Positions 15,578 through 22,941 of a stretch of DNA of 24,004 nucleotides are shown piece after piece. A program made the translations under genes and the position numbers. A model generated the notes under the pieces. It was not told the DNA's origin and ran no database searches. It saw only the letters and a program-made list of their open reading frames with translations. The stretch comes from a virus. Position 1 is the stretch's first letter, and each line of letters opens with the position of its first letter. The stretch covers positions 1 through 24,004 of IMG/VR virus record IMGVR_UViG_3300044993_000056; one strand, 5' to 3'.

Positions 15578-16000
15578 TCAGTTACCGGTTTCAGCTTTCA
15601 GAGCTTCCCAGTCCTGAACATTCAGAACCAAACCCGCGTCCAGCGTGCCGGTCGTCGGGTTGGTGCCAGTGACCACGTAACGGAACCGAAGATACCTACG
15701 CGCGCCTCGGGGCACCAAAGGAAGCTTCAGATCTTTGTTAGCGGTCAGTTCGGCAAGCGGGAACGACTTGGACCACAGATCGATGGGCGTAGTGAAAGCC
15801 GCATCGGTGGCAGTCTGGAGCACGACGGCAAGCGAGGTCAAGTTGTTGAAAGCGGCCCCAACGCGAGCGAAAGTTTCGATCGCTTGGTTGCTCCCACGTC
15901 CGACATCGGCTGCGCTGCCCGTATCATAGATATGGGTGCTGTTTGCGGTCGCGGTGATGGCTTGCCCATCACTGAGTAGGGTTTCTTTATCGATGATCAT
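15578..16000 (-). CDS. Capsid cement (decoration) protein, Bbp16-like, 140 aa
   Basis: MIIDKETLLSDGQAITATAN followed by S-T-x-x-I-D/Y-T-G-S-A-A-D-V-G-R-G matches the Bbp16 family of BPP-1. The middle has a beta-rich section with VVLQTATDAAFTTPIDLWSK, and the end has P-R-G-A-R-R-Y-L-R-F-R-Y-V-V-T-G-T-N-P-T. Bbp16 is the protein that binds the outside of the BPP-1 capsid and stabilises it against internal DNA pressure. It directly follows the major capsid gene, as in BPP-1. A GAGGAGAT ribosome site lies 4-5 bases before the ATG, suitable for a high-copy structural protein. Confidence 0.8.
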   Translation of the reverse strand: MIIDKETLLSDGQAITATANSTHIYDTGSAADVGRGSNQAIETFARVGAAFNNLTSLAVVLQTATDAAFTTPIDLWSKSFPLAELTANKDLKLPLVPRGARRYLRFRYVVTGTNPTTGTLDAGLVLNVQDWEALKAETGN

Positions 16001-16026
16001 TGTGATCTCCTCAGTTATGCGGCGGA

Positions 16027-17016
16027 TTAAGCGACCGCAGTTTCGTTCGAAATGATGGCGTCACAGCGTTTGACCGGAACACCATCAAAGTTCAAAACAT
16101 GCTTACCGGCGACGGTGTCAAGCGTGAGATTGACATTGTCGCGGTTCGCGATCTGCCGACGAAGGAACGAACGCACGGTCCGATTGCAATAGAAGACAGG
16201 GCGACCCATCTTCAAGTTGTGGACCTGCTCAAGAGCCTGAACCATCAAGTCGATCAGGTCGGCACCAGAGCTGGCGTCCTTAACCAACTGGCTGACTTTG
16301 ATATTGGCGATGCGAACGACATAACGCCAGTCGCGAACGGTCAGTCCGCAGTCCCAACGATAATGGGTGCGGTAAATCTGATATTCGCCGCCGTTACCGT
16401 CGCTAGCAGTGTCTTCGCCAAGATCGCGGACTTGAAGACCGGCTTTGCCGCCTTTCGGGAAAATTCCGTGGGCGGACTGATCCCCCCAAACGACGAGCCA
16501 GACCGACGTATTGCCAGTTCCGGTGCCGCCGCCGTTGATGATGTTCTTGCCGTTCTCAGCAGTCAGCGAGTTGAACCGAGGCGCGAGCCCCAAGAACCGC
16601 TCCTTGTTGACCTCAGTGTTGCCGTAGAACAGCGTGTTAGCGAACTCGATGTTCATGGCCTCGATGAACGCCTTATCTTCCGACAAGCGGAATTCAGGCG
16701 TGTTACCGTTGAGGTCGGCAAGGGCCTTGTCTGTCTTGGCGTAGGCCTCAAGCATCCCGCAAGTGTCCTGCACTTGCACGGTGCGAGACTTGCTGGGTTG
16801 CACGCCATAGTTCAGCAACCGCCATGTCGCGGAGGGCAGGCCCGAGCGAACGGTGGTTTTGTGTCCAGTAGGCAGATTTCCTTCGACCCAAAGCATGTCA
16901 TCCAGAACTTCGTTGGTCTGCGAAAGCAACTCAACGATGCTCGGAATGCTGCCATTGGGATCAACGCGCTTGGCCCAATCTGCGAGGGTCAACGCGGTTT
17001 GACCTAGAGTAGCCAT
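16027..17016 (-). CDS. Major capsid protein (epsilon15 gp7 / BPP-1 type, HK97 fold expected), 329 aa
   Basis: The protein begins MATLGQTALTLADWAKRVDP and continues with a helix containing IVELLSQTNEVLDDMLWVEGN. A P-T-G-H-K-T-T-V-R-S-G-L-P strand follows, then EDKAFIEAMNIEFANTLFYGN. This order is typical of the MCP family shared by epsilon15 and BPP-1. The middle carries a Gly-rich GGGTGTGNTSVWLVVWGD segment; the end, from about residue 280, is the A/P-domain part with RTVRSFLRRQIANRDNVNLT. Length fits the family (about 330-335 aa). A strong AAGGAGA ribosome site lies 7-8 bases before the ATG, one of the best in the window, as expected for the most abundant virion protein. Scaffold precedes it and cement follows. 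Confidence 0.85.
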   Translation of the reverse strand: MATLGQTALTLADWAKRVDPNGSIPSIVELLSQTNEVLDDMLWVEGNLPTGHKTTVRSGLPSATWRLLNYGVQPSKSRTVQVQDTCGMLEAYAKTDKALADLNGNTPEFRLSEDKAFIEAMNIEFANTLFYGNTEVNKERFLGLAPRFNSLTAENGKNIINGGGTGTGNTSVWLVVWGDQSAHGIFPKGGKAGLQVRDLGEDTASDGNGGEYQIYRTHYRWDCGLTVRDWRYVVRIANIKVSQLVKDASSGADLIDLMVQALEQVHNLKMGRPVFYCNRTVRSFLRRQIANRDNVNLTLDTVAGKHVLNFDGVPVKRCDAIISNETAVA

Positions 17017-17023
17017 TGTTGTT

Positions 17024-17030
17024 TCTCCTT
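17024..17030 (-). promoter_or_regulatory. Strong ribosome binding site of the major capsid gene
   Basis: AAGGAGA lies seven bases before the ATG at 17016, in a 23-base gap after the scaffold stop. Most genes here rely on overlap coupling and lack such a site, so independent high-level initiation at the capsid gene is likely. Confidence 0.7.
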
Positions 17031-17039
17031 GTTGTTAGT

Positions 17040-17675
17040 TTACCTATTTTGAGTCATCGTCGGATAGAGCTTTGCAGCCACCGAACGAGTGTCATTCGCA
17101 GAGGGGGAGCCCTCCACGAGTTTGTCCTCGCCAGTAGCCTTTGCGACCCTAGCGAGAAAACGGAACAAGGCGGGGTTGTCGCCCCACCCGGAATCGAAAA
17201 CGGCGTCAAGCTCTCGAAGATCGTTGCCCGCGAACTTGACGATAAAGTTGCGAGTGCGGAGCCGAGTCTCTTCGAAATTACGGCCCCCAAACTCGGGGTC
17301 GTTCTTAACTTCTGCGGTCCACTTTTCGCGAAGCGCGTTCCACTGCGCCTCTTGGGCTTTCGCGAATTTTTCCGGAGCAAAGTGCTTCGCCGCAATATCG
17401 ACCAGCTTTTGCGCTTGATCTTGAGAAAGATTCAGCTCCCTAGCAACTTTTTCAAATTCGGGAGTCGCTTCAGGATGCGGAGTGATTCCGTCTGGAAACT
17501 TGAACTCGTATTTTTCCGGAGCACCGACCGATTTGTCAGCGGAGTTGTTAGAGTTTTCAGGCTGCGGTTTTTGACCAGCAGCGGGGGCTTCAGGGGTGTT
17601 GGTTTCAGGCTCTGCGGTAGGGGCCTCAGAGTTGCCAGTTATTGGAGCGTTCGGGCTAAGAAGTGTGTCTTCCAT
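17040..17675 (-). CDS. Putative scaffold protein, 211 aa
   Basis: This acidic, hydrophilic protein has a disordered-looking N-terminus of about 60 residues rich in Pro, Glu, Ala, Thr and Asn. A segment YEFKFPDGITPHPEATPEFE follows, then ARELNLSQDQAQKLVDIAAK and helices with WTAEVKNDPEFGG. The 'F..P.G.......F...A.elgLsqeqAq.lvd' arrangement is common in podovirus scaffolds encoded just before the major capsid gene. It should chaperone assembly of the shell and be lost before DNA packaging. I see no protease motif (no GxSxG or Ser-Lys pair in context), so a fused maturation protease is not supported. It begins nine bases after the Bbp19-like gene and has no clear ribosome site. Confidence 0.75.
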   Translation of the reverse strand: MEDTLLSPNAPITGNSEAPTAEPETNTPEAPAAGQKPQPENSNNSADKSVGAPEKYEFKFPDGITPHPEATPEFEKVARELNLSQDQAQKLVDIAAKHFAPEKFAKAQEAQWNALREKWTAEVKNDPEFGGRNFEETRLRTRNFIVKFAGNDLRELDAVFDSGWGDNPALFRFLARVAKATGEDKLVEGSPSANDTRSVAAKLYPTMTQNR

Positions 17676-17684
17676 AAAGCGACA

Positions 17685-17972
17685 TTACCATTCTGGCTCA
17701 TCATCGCAAGTCCCGCCAGTTTCCGGCTCAACAAAGAACCTCACAACTTTGGGGTCAAGGGCCACGATTTCGTTAAACAGTTCGACACCTACCGAGCGGC
17801 GACCGTTCAAAAAGGCCATATTGTAAGGGTCGGGCGAATAGGTCGATGACCACATACCAGCGGCAAAAAGCAGACGGCGTATAAGCATCCGGCCTTCGGG
17901 CAACCGGAGCACGGCCTGAAGTTGTCGGCGTTGCTCTTCTAGGATTTTCAACTGGTCTTCGTTGGGCCTCAT
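17685..17972 (-). CDS. Bbp19-like small phage protein, 95 aa
   Basis: The signature is L-P-E-G-R-M-L-I-R-R-L-L (residues about 24-35) followed by MAFLNGRRSVGVELFNEI (about 52-69). Phage proteins of the Bbp19 family share the 'F..GRRsVGleL...i' block. Function is unknown; the gene sits between portal and scaffold, as in BPP-1-like phages. The C-terminus is Glu/Asp-rich (PETGGTCDDEPEW). The ATG overlaps the TGA of the portal gene (ATGA), so the two are probably translationally coupled. Confidence 0.75.
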   Translation of the reverse strand: MRPNEDQLKILEEQRRQLQAVLRLPEGRMLIRRLLFAAGMWSSTYSPDPYNMAFLNGRRSVGVELFNEIVALDPKVVRFFVEPETGGTCDDEPEW

Positions 17973-19681
17973 ACGCCTGACATTAACGCCGCGAGAGCCG
18001 GACCACCGGGAGTCTGCTGACTAGTTTCAGAAGACGTTTTAGCCGCATCAGCGGCACTAGACGCGGCCTGAGCAATCTGCGAAATCGGCTGCGCCATTTG
18101 CGCCATCTGCATGAGCTGCTGCTGTTGAGCTCTAGACGCCCTAAGTTCTTCGACCTTGTCGTCCGAGTTAACGATCGACGGGGGCACGCCCAACATGTCA
18201 CTGTAAACATCGACCGCTTGGTCCAAGTCAACTTTGTCCAGAACGTCCGGCTTCATGCCCGCGACCGCGCCAACAAATGTCATAAGCTGATCGACCGCGG
18301 ACGTTCCGACAATTTTTTGAGCCTGAGCAAGTAAAGAGATATACTCGATCTTCAGTTCTTGGCCTTGGAGCTCCGGCGGCGCGGGCGGAAGAATGCCCAA
18401 ATCATTCATGATGCTGAATGTTCGGTCAATGACCGGATCAAGAAACTCGCTGTCTAATCGCTCAAGTATTGGCCCTAGCATGACCAACTTTTCTTCGTGC
18501 CGCTTTGCGATTTCCGTAGCAGTCATGCGTTTTTCTTGATTGAGCACGGATAGAAACAAATCGTTAAAGAAGAATCTGCGAATGCGCTGCTCAACGGCGT
18601 CAATTTCAAGCCGAAGGTCCGCGAAGTTGGTCCGGTTCTCCATTGCCGGTCTAAGGCCGATATTCGCCGCCGTTTCGTCAATATAGTTAACCCCGCCAGC
18701 GGCAAGAGTCCCGCCGACTGCGCGGAGCCCAGCAGGAGCAACCATCGGGGGGTCAACTTGCTTATCGAGGGCTTTTAATTTTTTCAACTCCATCAACTGG
18801 AGCTGCTTAGCGTCCCCCAATGCGGCCATGCCCGGGCTCACACCGTAAGTGTCAACGCCAACGACTTCCCACCGTGGCGCGACAAATGGAATTTCGTTGT
18901 AGCCAGATTCGCGCAACAATTTATCACTGTCGCCGGACAGCAGAAAATACGCGGACTTGTAGGCTTTGCCCCTAAAATCCGCATAGCGTTCGTCGCGTTC
19001 GTTGTTGACCTCAATGACATGCACGACCTCAAAACGGTGGTCGTAATTACCGGCGTCCCATGCGTTCTGGATCGACTTGTCGAGATTGCCCCATTCGAAC
19101 TCTCCGACAAGCTGCTCAACCGTCATCGAGAATTGACGGTAAAGAGCGGAAGGCCGATAAGATGAATCGAGGGCCAGACAATACTCGCCAATGGTGAACG
19201 GTCGGCACCTAATGACCGTGCGAGCGTCTGACTCGATCAGCATACAGCCGGTGCCGAACACGCCGCATTCATCGTAGATGGTATGCGCCGATGCGTAAAA
19301 ATTCGAACGCGCGAACACCATGAGCATCTGATCTCGAACAACGCTCAGATAGTCCCTGACGCCTTCCTTCTCGGCGAGCGATTTATCGTGCGTTGTTAGG
19401 CGAAACCACGGCCTCGATGGGGACGTAAGCCCACCCTGCATACCCCCGGCCAAAGTCCGACGCGCATCTACAGCGGAGCCGTTAATGATCTTGTCGTGCT
19501 TCTTTCGACCATCGTTATGCTGAGTTATACTGTCACCTTTCAGATACCGGCCACGAACCGGAGAGAAGTATTCGGCAAGCTCCCGCCAATGGGCGTCCCA
19601 GCCTTGAGCAGAACGCTCAGACTTCAGAGCGTTGAACCGTCTGCGATAGCGAGCGGTCTTGGTTTCCTCTCTCCGCTTCAT
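17969..19681 (-). CDS. Portal protein (T7-type head-to-tail connector), 570 aa
   Basis: This has the layout of the podovirus head-tail connector family (T7 gp8-like). It opens with a basic helix, KRREETKTARYRRRFNALKS, then W..LAEYFSPVRGRY. A block with RTLAGGMQGGLTSPSRPWF (about residues 75-93) is typical of the family. It is followed by CGVFGTGCMLIESD, PRWEVVGVDTYGVSPGM and a helical crown region with RRFFFNDLFL. The C-terminal 70 residues are Gln/Met/Ala/Ser-rich, consistent with a flexible barrel end. Twelve copies should form the DNA entry channel that docks terminase and tail tubular A. An AGGT site precedes the ATG; the upstream 66-aa gene ends seven bases before it. Confidence 0.9.
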   Translation of the reverse strand: MKRREETKTARYRRRFNALKSERSAQGWDAHWRELAEYFSPVRGRYLKGDSITQHNDGRKKHDKIINGSAVDARRTLAGGMQGGLTSPSRPWFRLTTHDKSLAEKEGVRDYLSVVRDQMLMVFARSNFYASAHTIYDECGVFGTGCMLIESDARTVIRCRPFTIGEYCLALDSSYRPSALYRQFSMTVEQLVGEFEWGNLDKSIQNAWDAGNYDHRFEVVHVIEVNNERDERYADFRGKAYKSAYFLLSGDSDKLLRESGYNEIPFVAPRWEVVGVDTYGVSPGMAALGDAKQLQLMELKKLKALDKQVDPPMVAPAGLRAVGGTLAAGGVNYIDETAANIGLRPAMENRTNFADLRLEIDAVEQRIRRFFFNDLFLSVLNQEKRMTATEIAKRHEEKLVMLGPILERLDSEFLDPVIDRTFSIMNDLGILPPAPPELQGQELKIEYISLLAQAQKIVGTSAVDQLMTFVGAVAGMKPDVLDKVDLDQAVDVYSDMLGVPPSIVNSDDKVEELRASRAQQQQLMQMAQMAQPISQIAQAASSAADAAKTSSETSQQTPGGPALAALMSGV

Positions 19682-19690
19682 AGTGTTTAC

Positions 19691-19891
19691 CTACGCACCC
19701 AAGAGGGTCTTTTTCGCGACGGGCGCGGCACTTGCGTCGCCCTGTGGTCCGCTCAAAAGAGTGGACGACCGGCCAGCGGCAAGCGCGGCTTGTTTGCGCT
19801 GCTTTTCCGCGGCAGCGTCGCCTTCCGGGCCGGACATATCGACCGGGGATGGCGGCGGTGGTGGACTAGGGGCTTTGCCTCCCATGCACAT
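19691..19891 (-). CDS. Small proline-rich phage protein of unknown function, 66 aa
   Basis: This 66-residue protein starts MCMGGKAPSPPPPPSPVD and ends in a basic AKKTLLGA. It has no folded-domain appearance and no membrane segment. Small 'M(C)xGG...PPPPP' proteins recur just upstream of T7-type portal genes in podoviruses, but I know of no assigned function. A strong AAGGAGA ribosome site (19899-19905) is seven bases before ATG 19891, which argues that the gene is real and well translated. A second in-frame ATG follows two codons later. Confidence 0.65.
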   Translation of the reverse strand: MCMGGKAPSPPPPPSPVDMSGPEGDAAAEKQRKQAALAAGRSSTLLSGPQGDASAAPVAKKTLLGA

Positions 19892-19898
19892 ACGTTTG

Positions 19899-19905
19899 TC
19901 TCCTT
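19899..19905 (-). promoter_or_regulatory. Strong ribosome binding site of the 66-aa gene
   Basis: AAGGAGA with a seven-base spacer to ATG 19891. It decides the start in favour of MCMGGK over the ATG two codons later. Confidence 0.65.
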
Positions 19906-19909
19906 ATTG

Positions 19910-20728
19910 TCAACCCGCAGATGCGTAATAGGGCCCGCCATCTTGACCGGGTTTTGGTTTTTGTTTTTTAGCGAGCTCAAGCGCGAAATTGCGCCTGTGC
20001 TCAAATCGATTACGAAGGCCTTTCTCCAGATTCGGACGGCCCTTCAAATTCGCGTAGTCGATCTCGTATTTGAGAGCGGCATCAGTGAGCCTGTCAATTT
20101 GGGCCTCAGTGCTTAGGCCCTTTGGACCGTCTTTACCGAAAGCGATCTCAAATATTTTTCGCGCTCCGCCTTCGCCGCGGTGATAGACGATGTCACGGGC
20201 CATTTCCTGAATGACCGGATCGCTCGAAAACTTTGTAGCGGCTGCCGTTTTCTTTTCGACCATCTTAGCGAATTCGGCTTTGATTTCTTGCTGGCTCTTG
20301 CCGGACTTAATCATCTGAAGAAGTTGATCACGTTCGGCCTTGTTGTATCGGGGCGTCATGCCAGCGACTTCGATGTTGTCCGATCCGACCGCGCCGCCGT
20401 CATTGCTGGGCAGCGCATACGGCATGATGTTGCCGCTTTTGTCGAATCGGCCTTCCCTTGACCACAAATAATCGACGAACCCCCGAGACGCGCTCACACC
20501 GCTAGCCGCGGTGCTTTCTACCCGCCCACTATTGGACGGCGTATTATTCGATTTAGACGGCGTATTCGCTTGCAACGGCGCAGCCGAAGGTGGACTAGCA
20601 GGAGCCGGAGCTACCGATTTACCGACTTGCAACGGTGCAGGCGCAGACGGGGGCGGCACCGAAGACGCGGATAGCCCTCTCGCTGTTGACGCGGCCCATG
20701 CTGGTCCGTCTTTTTGTGGTGAGCACAT
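19910..20728 (-). CDS. Putative lysozyme-like (peptidoglycan hydrolase) protein with Pro/Ala-rich N-terminus, 272 aa
   Basis: I choose ATG 20728 (MCSPQKDGP); a TTG at 20734 would add two residues. Residues 1-80 are low-complexity Pro/Ala/Ser/Asn. From about residue 85 a compact domain begins: DYLWSREGRFD with E92, then NIMPYALPSNDGGA, then VAGMTPRYN, a helix with LLQMIKSGKS, IVYHRGEGGARKIFE with H183, and a late LRNRFEHRRNFALEL. The order (helix with REGR, 'P..DGG', 'VAG...RY', 'RG..GA.', terminal 'RNRF..RR') resembles phage and proteobacterial lysozyme-superfamily hydrolases in which the early Glu is catalytic. It probably acts on peptidoglycan, as a virion-associated or exit enzyme. No signal peptide or holin-like neighbour is visible. 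It lies between dNMP kinase and the 66-aa gene. The enzyme call is by recalled resemblance only. Confidence 0.5.
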   Translation of the reverse strand: MCSPQKDGPAWAASTARGLSASSVPPPSAPAPLQVGKSVAPAPASPPSAAPLQANTPSKSNNTPSNSGRVESTAASGVSASRGFVDYLWSREGRFDKSGNIMPYALPSNDGGAVGSDNIEVAGMTPRYNKAERDQLLQMIKSGKSQQEIKAEFAKMVEKKTAAATKFSSDPVIQEMARDIVYHRGEGGARKIFEIAFGKDGPKGLSTEAQIDRLTDAALKYEIDYANLKGRPNLEKGLRNRFEHRRNFALELAKKQKPKPGQDGGPYYASAG

Positions 20729-20737
20729 GCTCAATAA

Positions 20738-21352
20738 TTACCACGCCACCCAGCCATAGCAACTACCCCCGCAGCCCTTGGCTTTTTGGTCGCTCATGGA
20801 ATCAAGCGTTCTCGCGACTTCGGCCACACTCTCGTGGCCTTCCGCGATTCGGGCGGACCATGCCAGATACCGGCTGCTCAATCGGCTTTCTGAAGAATGC
20901 CGTCTTTCGGCCTCATTTGTGATACCGCTATTTTTTCGTAGGCCTCTACGCTCAATGAGCACCACAGAGCCCCCAAGACTTCTCACCAGTTCGGCTTCTT
21001 CAGGGAACCTCACATCATCGATGACGACTTTGCAGACTCCTTCCATGTGCAACCGCTTGATTTTTTCCGCGGCAAGATCGACCCATATTGTAGGCGAAAC
21101 CAGATTGCGCCCCCACTCAGTGCCGAGCGTTTGGAGTAAATAGCGAGTCGTTTTGCCATTAAACGCGGCCAGTGCTGGGGGCGAGTTTTTGTTGGCAAGA
21201 TCGTCTTCAGAAAGGCCTATCGCTTTGAGCATTTCTTTGATTGGTGTGGATAGCGACATGCGAGTCCAGCCCAACCGTTCTAGTTCTTTTGCCAGTGTGC
21301 TTTTTCCAACTCCAGCATAGCCGTGGAGCCCGATGACTTGTAAAGTTTCCAT
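20738..21352 (-). CDS. Deoxynucleoside monophosphate kinase, 204 aa
   Basis: The P-loop GYAGVGKST is at residues 11-19 when starting at ATG 21352 (METLQVIGLHG). It is followed by the family block LQTLGTEWGRNLVSPTIWVD and by VVIDDVRFPEEAELVRSLGG, equivalent to the 'DVRF.nEa' motif of phage dNMP kinases. It phosphorylates dNMPs to dNDPs, using ATP, to feed phage DNA synthesis. The frame is open up to TTG 21484, but that extension would cross a terminator hairpin and a promoter, so I take METLQ as the start. Only a short leader and no clear ribosome site precede it. The C-terminal tail, KAKGCGGSCYGW, is Cys/Gly-rich and unusual for the family. It ends nine bases before the lysozyme-like gene. 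Confidence 0.8.
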   Translation of the reverse strand: METLQVIGLHGYAGVGKSTLAKELERLGWTRMSLSTPIKEMLKAIGLSEDDLANKNSPPALAAFNGKTTRYLLQTLGTEWGRNLVSPTIWVDLAAEKIKRLHMEGVCKVVIDDVRFPEEAELVRSLGGSVVLIERRGLRKNSGITNEAERRHSSESRLSSRYLAWSARIAEGHESVAEVARTLDSMSDQKAKGCGGSCYGWVAW

Positions 21353-21364
21353 GTTCACAATTCG

Positions 21365-21393
21365 ATAGTAGCCCCGCGTCGCTTCAGTCGCAA
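21365..21393 (-). promoter_or_regulatory. Sigma70-like promoter upstream of the dNMP kinase gene
   Basis: On the minus strand TTGCGA (21393-21388) and TACTAT (21370-21365) are separated by exactly 17 bases; each matches 4 of 6 consensus bases. The expected transcription start (about 21358) is only about six bases before ATG 21352. The element lies just downstream of a terminator hairpin in the window's only gap over 100 bases, where a new transcription unit would be expected. It is a sequence match only. Confidence 0.45.
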
Positions 21394-21397
21394 CGCA

Positions 21398-21432
21398 AAA
21401 CGGGCCGGACAGCAACACCGCTATCCGGCCCG
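21398..21432 (-). terminator. Rho-independent terminator after the large terminase gene
   Basis: On the minus strand GGGCCGGATAGC (21431-21420), loop GGTGTT, GCTGTCCGGCCC (21413-21402) gives a 12-bp GC-rich stem with one G-U wobble, then G and TTTT. In the plus-strand RNA the wobble becomes a C-A mismatch and no T run follows, so the signal is oriented with the genes. It lies about 50 bases after the terminase stop. The T run is short, so partial read-through is possible. Confidence 0.65.
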
Positions 21433-21480
21433 CCACACAACTCACACAGGGCAAAACCCATGAACCAACATCAGCATACA

Positions 21481-22941
21481 TCAAATACCGGGCCCGTCAA
21501 GTGCCTTAAACACGTCGTATTCGGTTTCGAGTCGATTGGATGGCCGTTGCTTGATGGGCCCGCTGCGGGTGATGTCCTGTTGTATATGCACAGGCGCGGC
21601 AAACGTGAGGGCCAATGCGTCACCGATGTCCGGGGATCGAAGGCCTCTCCGTTTCATGTCTTTTTTCGATTCGAGGGCCTTTTTGCCGTTCGGCAAAATG
21701 AAGCACTGCGGCGCGGTGAGATCGGTAACAACCGCATCGGCTCCGCGGGTTTCGGAGCCTTGAGAGGCGGGCCACAAGGTGCCTCCAGATTCAAGCCATT
21801 GCAGCATGTCGAACCACATTTGGGTTCGTTTGTTGTGATACATCGGGCTACTGGACGCACCACCGAAATTGACCGGCATCGGATTTCGACCGAGCCTTCG
21901 CAAATAGTCGATGACTCCGGAGCCCCATCCGATGTCGATGAAGCACGCTGCTGCTTTATACTGAGTCCACCACTGATTCACCAAATCCCCCAATGTCTGG
22001 CTGTCCATTTTGGCAAACACACCAAGGCACTTAGAGGCGAGGCCCTGACGCATCACCACGACTGAGCGGTCGTCACCTTCCCATGCTGGATCAACGCCAA
22101 GCACGACCGGAGCAAATTCGTATTCATGCCGGGCCAGTTTCCGGTTCATCGCCGTTTCAACCAGTGTGCGCGGTATCAACTGATTGATCGAAGACTGCGG
22201 GAACTCACCAAGCACACGGACCCGATACACATCGGAGTCTTCGCCCCACTCTTGGCGCATCTCTTCGACATAGTTCTGGTCCGCCAGTTTGGAGTTGGTG
22301 CACGACAACGTGAACCGCCGCCACATGTGTGCATTGCGGTGAAACGTATTGTAGGCATATCCGGACGTGGCCGTCGGGTTCCCAATCAGCAGAGCGCGGG
22401 CCCCTTTAGTTGTTAGCGCGCCACGTGCGACTTCATAAATGGAATCTGCGACACCGAATGACTCTTCGATGATGAAAGCCATATTGGTAGCGTGGAGGCC
22501 CTGCAGCGCATCGGGTGATTCCGGCCTCGCTGTGCGAGCGGTCAGAAACTGAGTTTTTTCCGCTCCTTTGACATGGAGGCTTTTACCGGTCACGACCAAC
22601 TGATTGCGGAACCACGGGTTCATTCGGCCATGCCACTTAGCGATTTCAGCCATCAGCACGTCATGCAACTGTTGGGCCGAAGGAGCTGTGGCACCGACTT
22701 TGCAATCCGGAAATAGCGGGACAAACCAGAGAGCGGCCCAGCTCGCCACCGCTGTTTTTCCGACACCGTGGCCGGCCTTAACGGTTACTTTCGCGCCCGG
22801 CTGAGCGAAGGCCCTAAGAATTTCGGCTTGGTTGGACTCTGGTTCGACACCGATGACTTCCCGGGCATAAAGAACCGGATCAGTGCGCCACTGGTCCAGT
22901 TTTTGCCTGAGCCTGTTGATGTTCTCCAGATTGGTCGTCAT
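21481..22941 (-). CDS. terL: Terminase large subunit (packaging ATPase and nuclease), 486 aa
   Basis: The N-terminal ATPase has Walker A GHGVGKT at residues 57-63 and Walker B FIIEE at 156-160 (catalytic E160 or E159). An SGNP-like coupling region reads LLIGNPTATSG. The C-terminal RNase H-like nuclease shows the acidic set: D284 in GVDPAWEGDD, D336 in FIDIGWGSGVIDYL, and D438/D441 in SPDIGDALAL. Together with the small subunit it recognises, cuts and pumps phage DNA into the prohead through the portal. The ATG overlaps the TGA of the small subunit gene (ATGA). A terminator follows the stop codon, so the resolvase-terminase genes seem to form a transcription unit separate from the head and tail genes. 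Confidence 0.92.
   Translation of the reverse strand: MTTNLENINRLRQKLDQWRTDPVLYAREVIGVEPESNQAEILRAFAQPGAKVTVKAGHGVGKTAVASWAALWFVPLFPDCKVGATAPSAQQLHDVLMAEIAKWHGRMNPWFRNQLVVTGKSLHVKGAEKTQFLTARTARPESPDALQGLHATNMAFIIEESFGVADSIYEVARGALTTKGARALLIGNPTATSGYAYNTFHRNAHMWRRFTLSCTNSKLADQNYVEEMRQEWGEDSDVYRVRVLGEFPQSSINQLIPRTLVETAMNRKLARHEYEFAPVVLGVDPAWEGDDRSVVVMRQGLASKCLGVFAKMDSQTLGDLVNQWWTQYKAAACFIDIGWGSGVIDYLRRLGRNPMPVNFGGASSSPMYHNKRTQMWFDMLQWLESGGTLWPASQGSETRGADAVVTDLTAPQCFILPNGKKALESKKDMKRRGLRSPDIGDALALTFAAPVHIQQDITRSGPIKQRPSNRLETEYDVFKALDGPGI

Noticed and set aside
16099-17007. Plus-strand open frame of 302 codons opposite the major capsid gene
   Set aside because: It is antisense to a well-supported capsid gene with a strong ribosome site, has no recognisable motif and reflects codon bias of the opposite strand.
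17040-17675. Scaffold gene considered as a fused maturation protease
   Set aside because: No serine-protease or ClpP/S49-type motif is visible; composition and position fit a simple scaffold.
17016-17849. Plus-strand open frame of 277 codons opposite scaffold and Bbp19-like genes
   Set aside because: Arg/Leu/Ser-rich shadow translation, no ribosome site, and both opposing genes are recognisable phage families.
21353-21481. N-terminal extension of the dNMP kinase from TTG 21484 or ATG 21481
   Set aside because: It would translate across the terminator hairpin and promoter, and the P-loop then lies too far from the N-terminus for this family.
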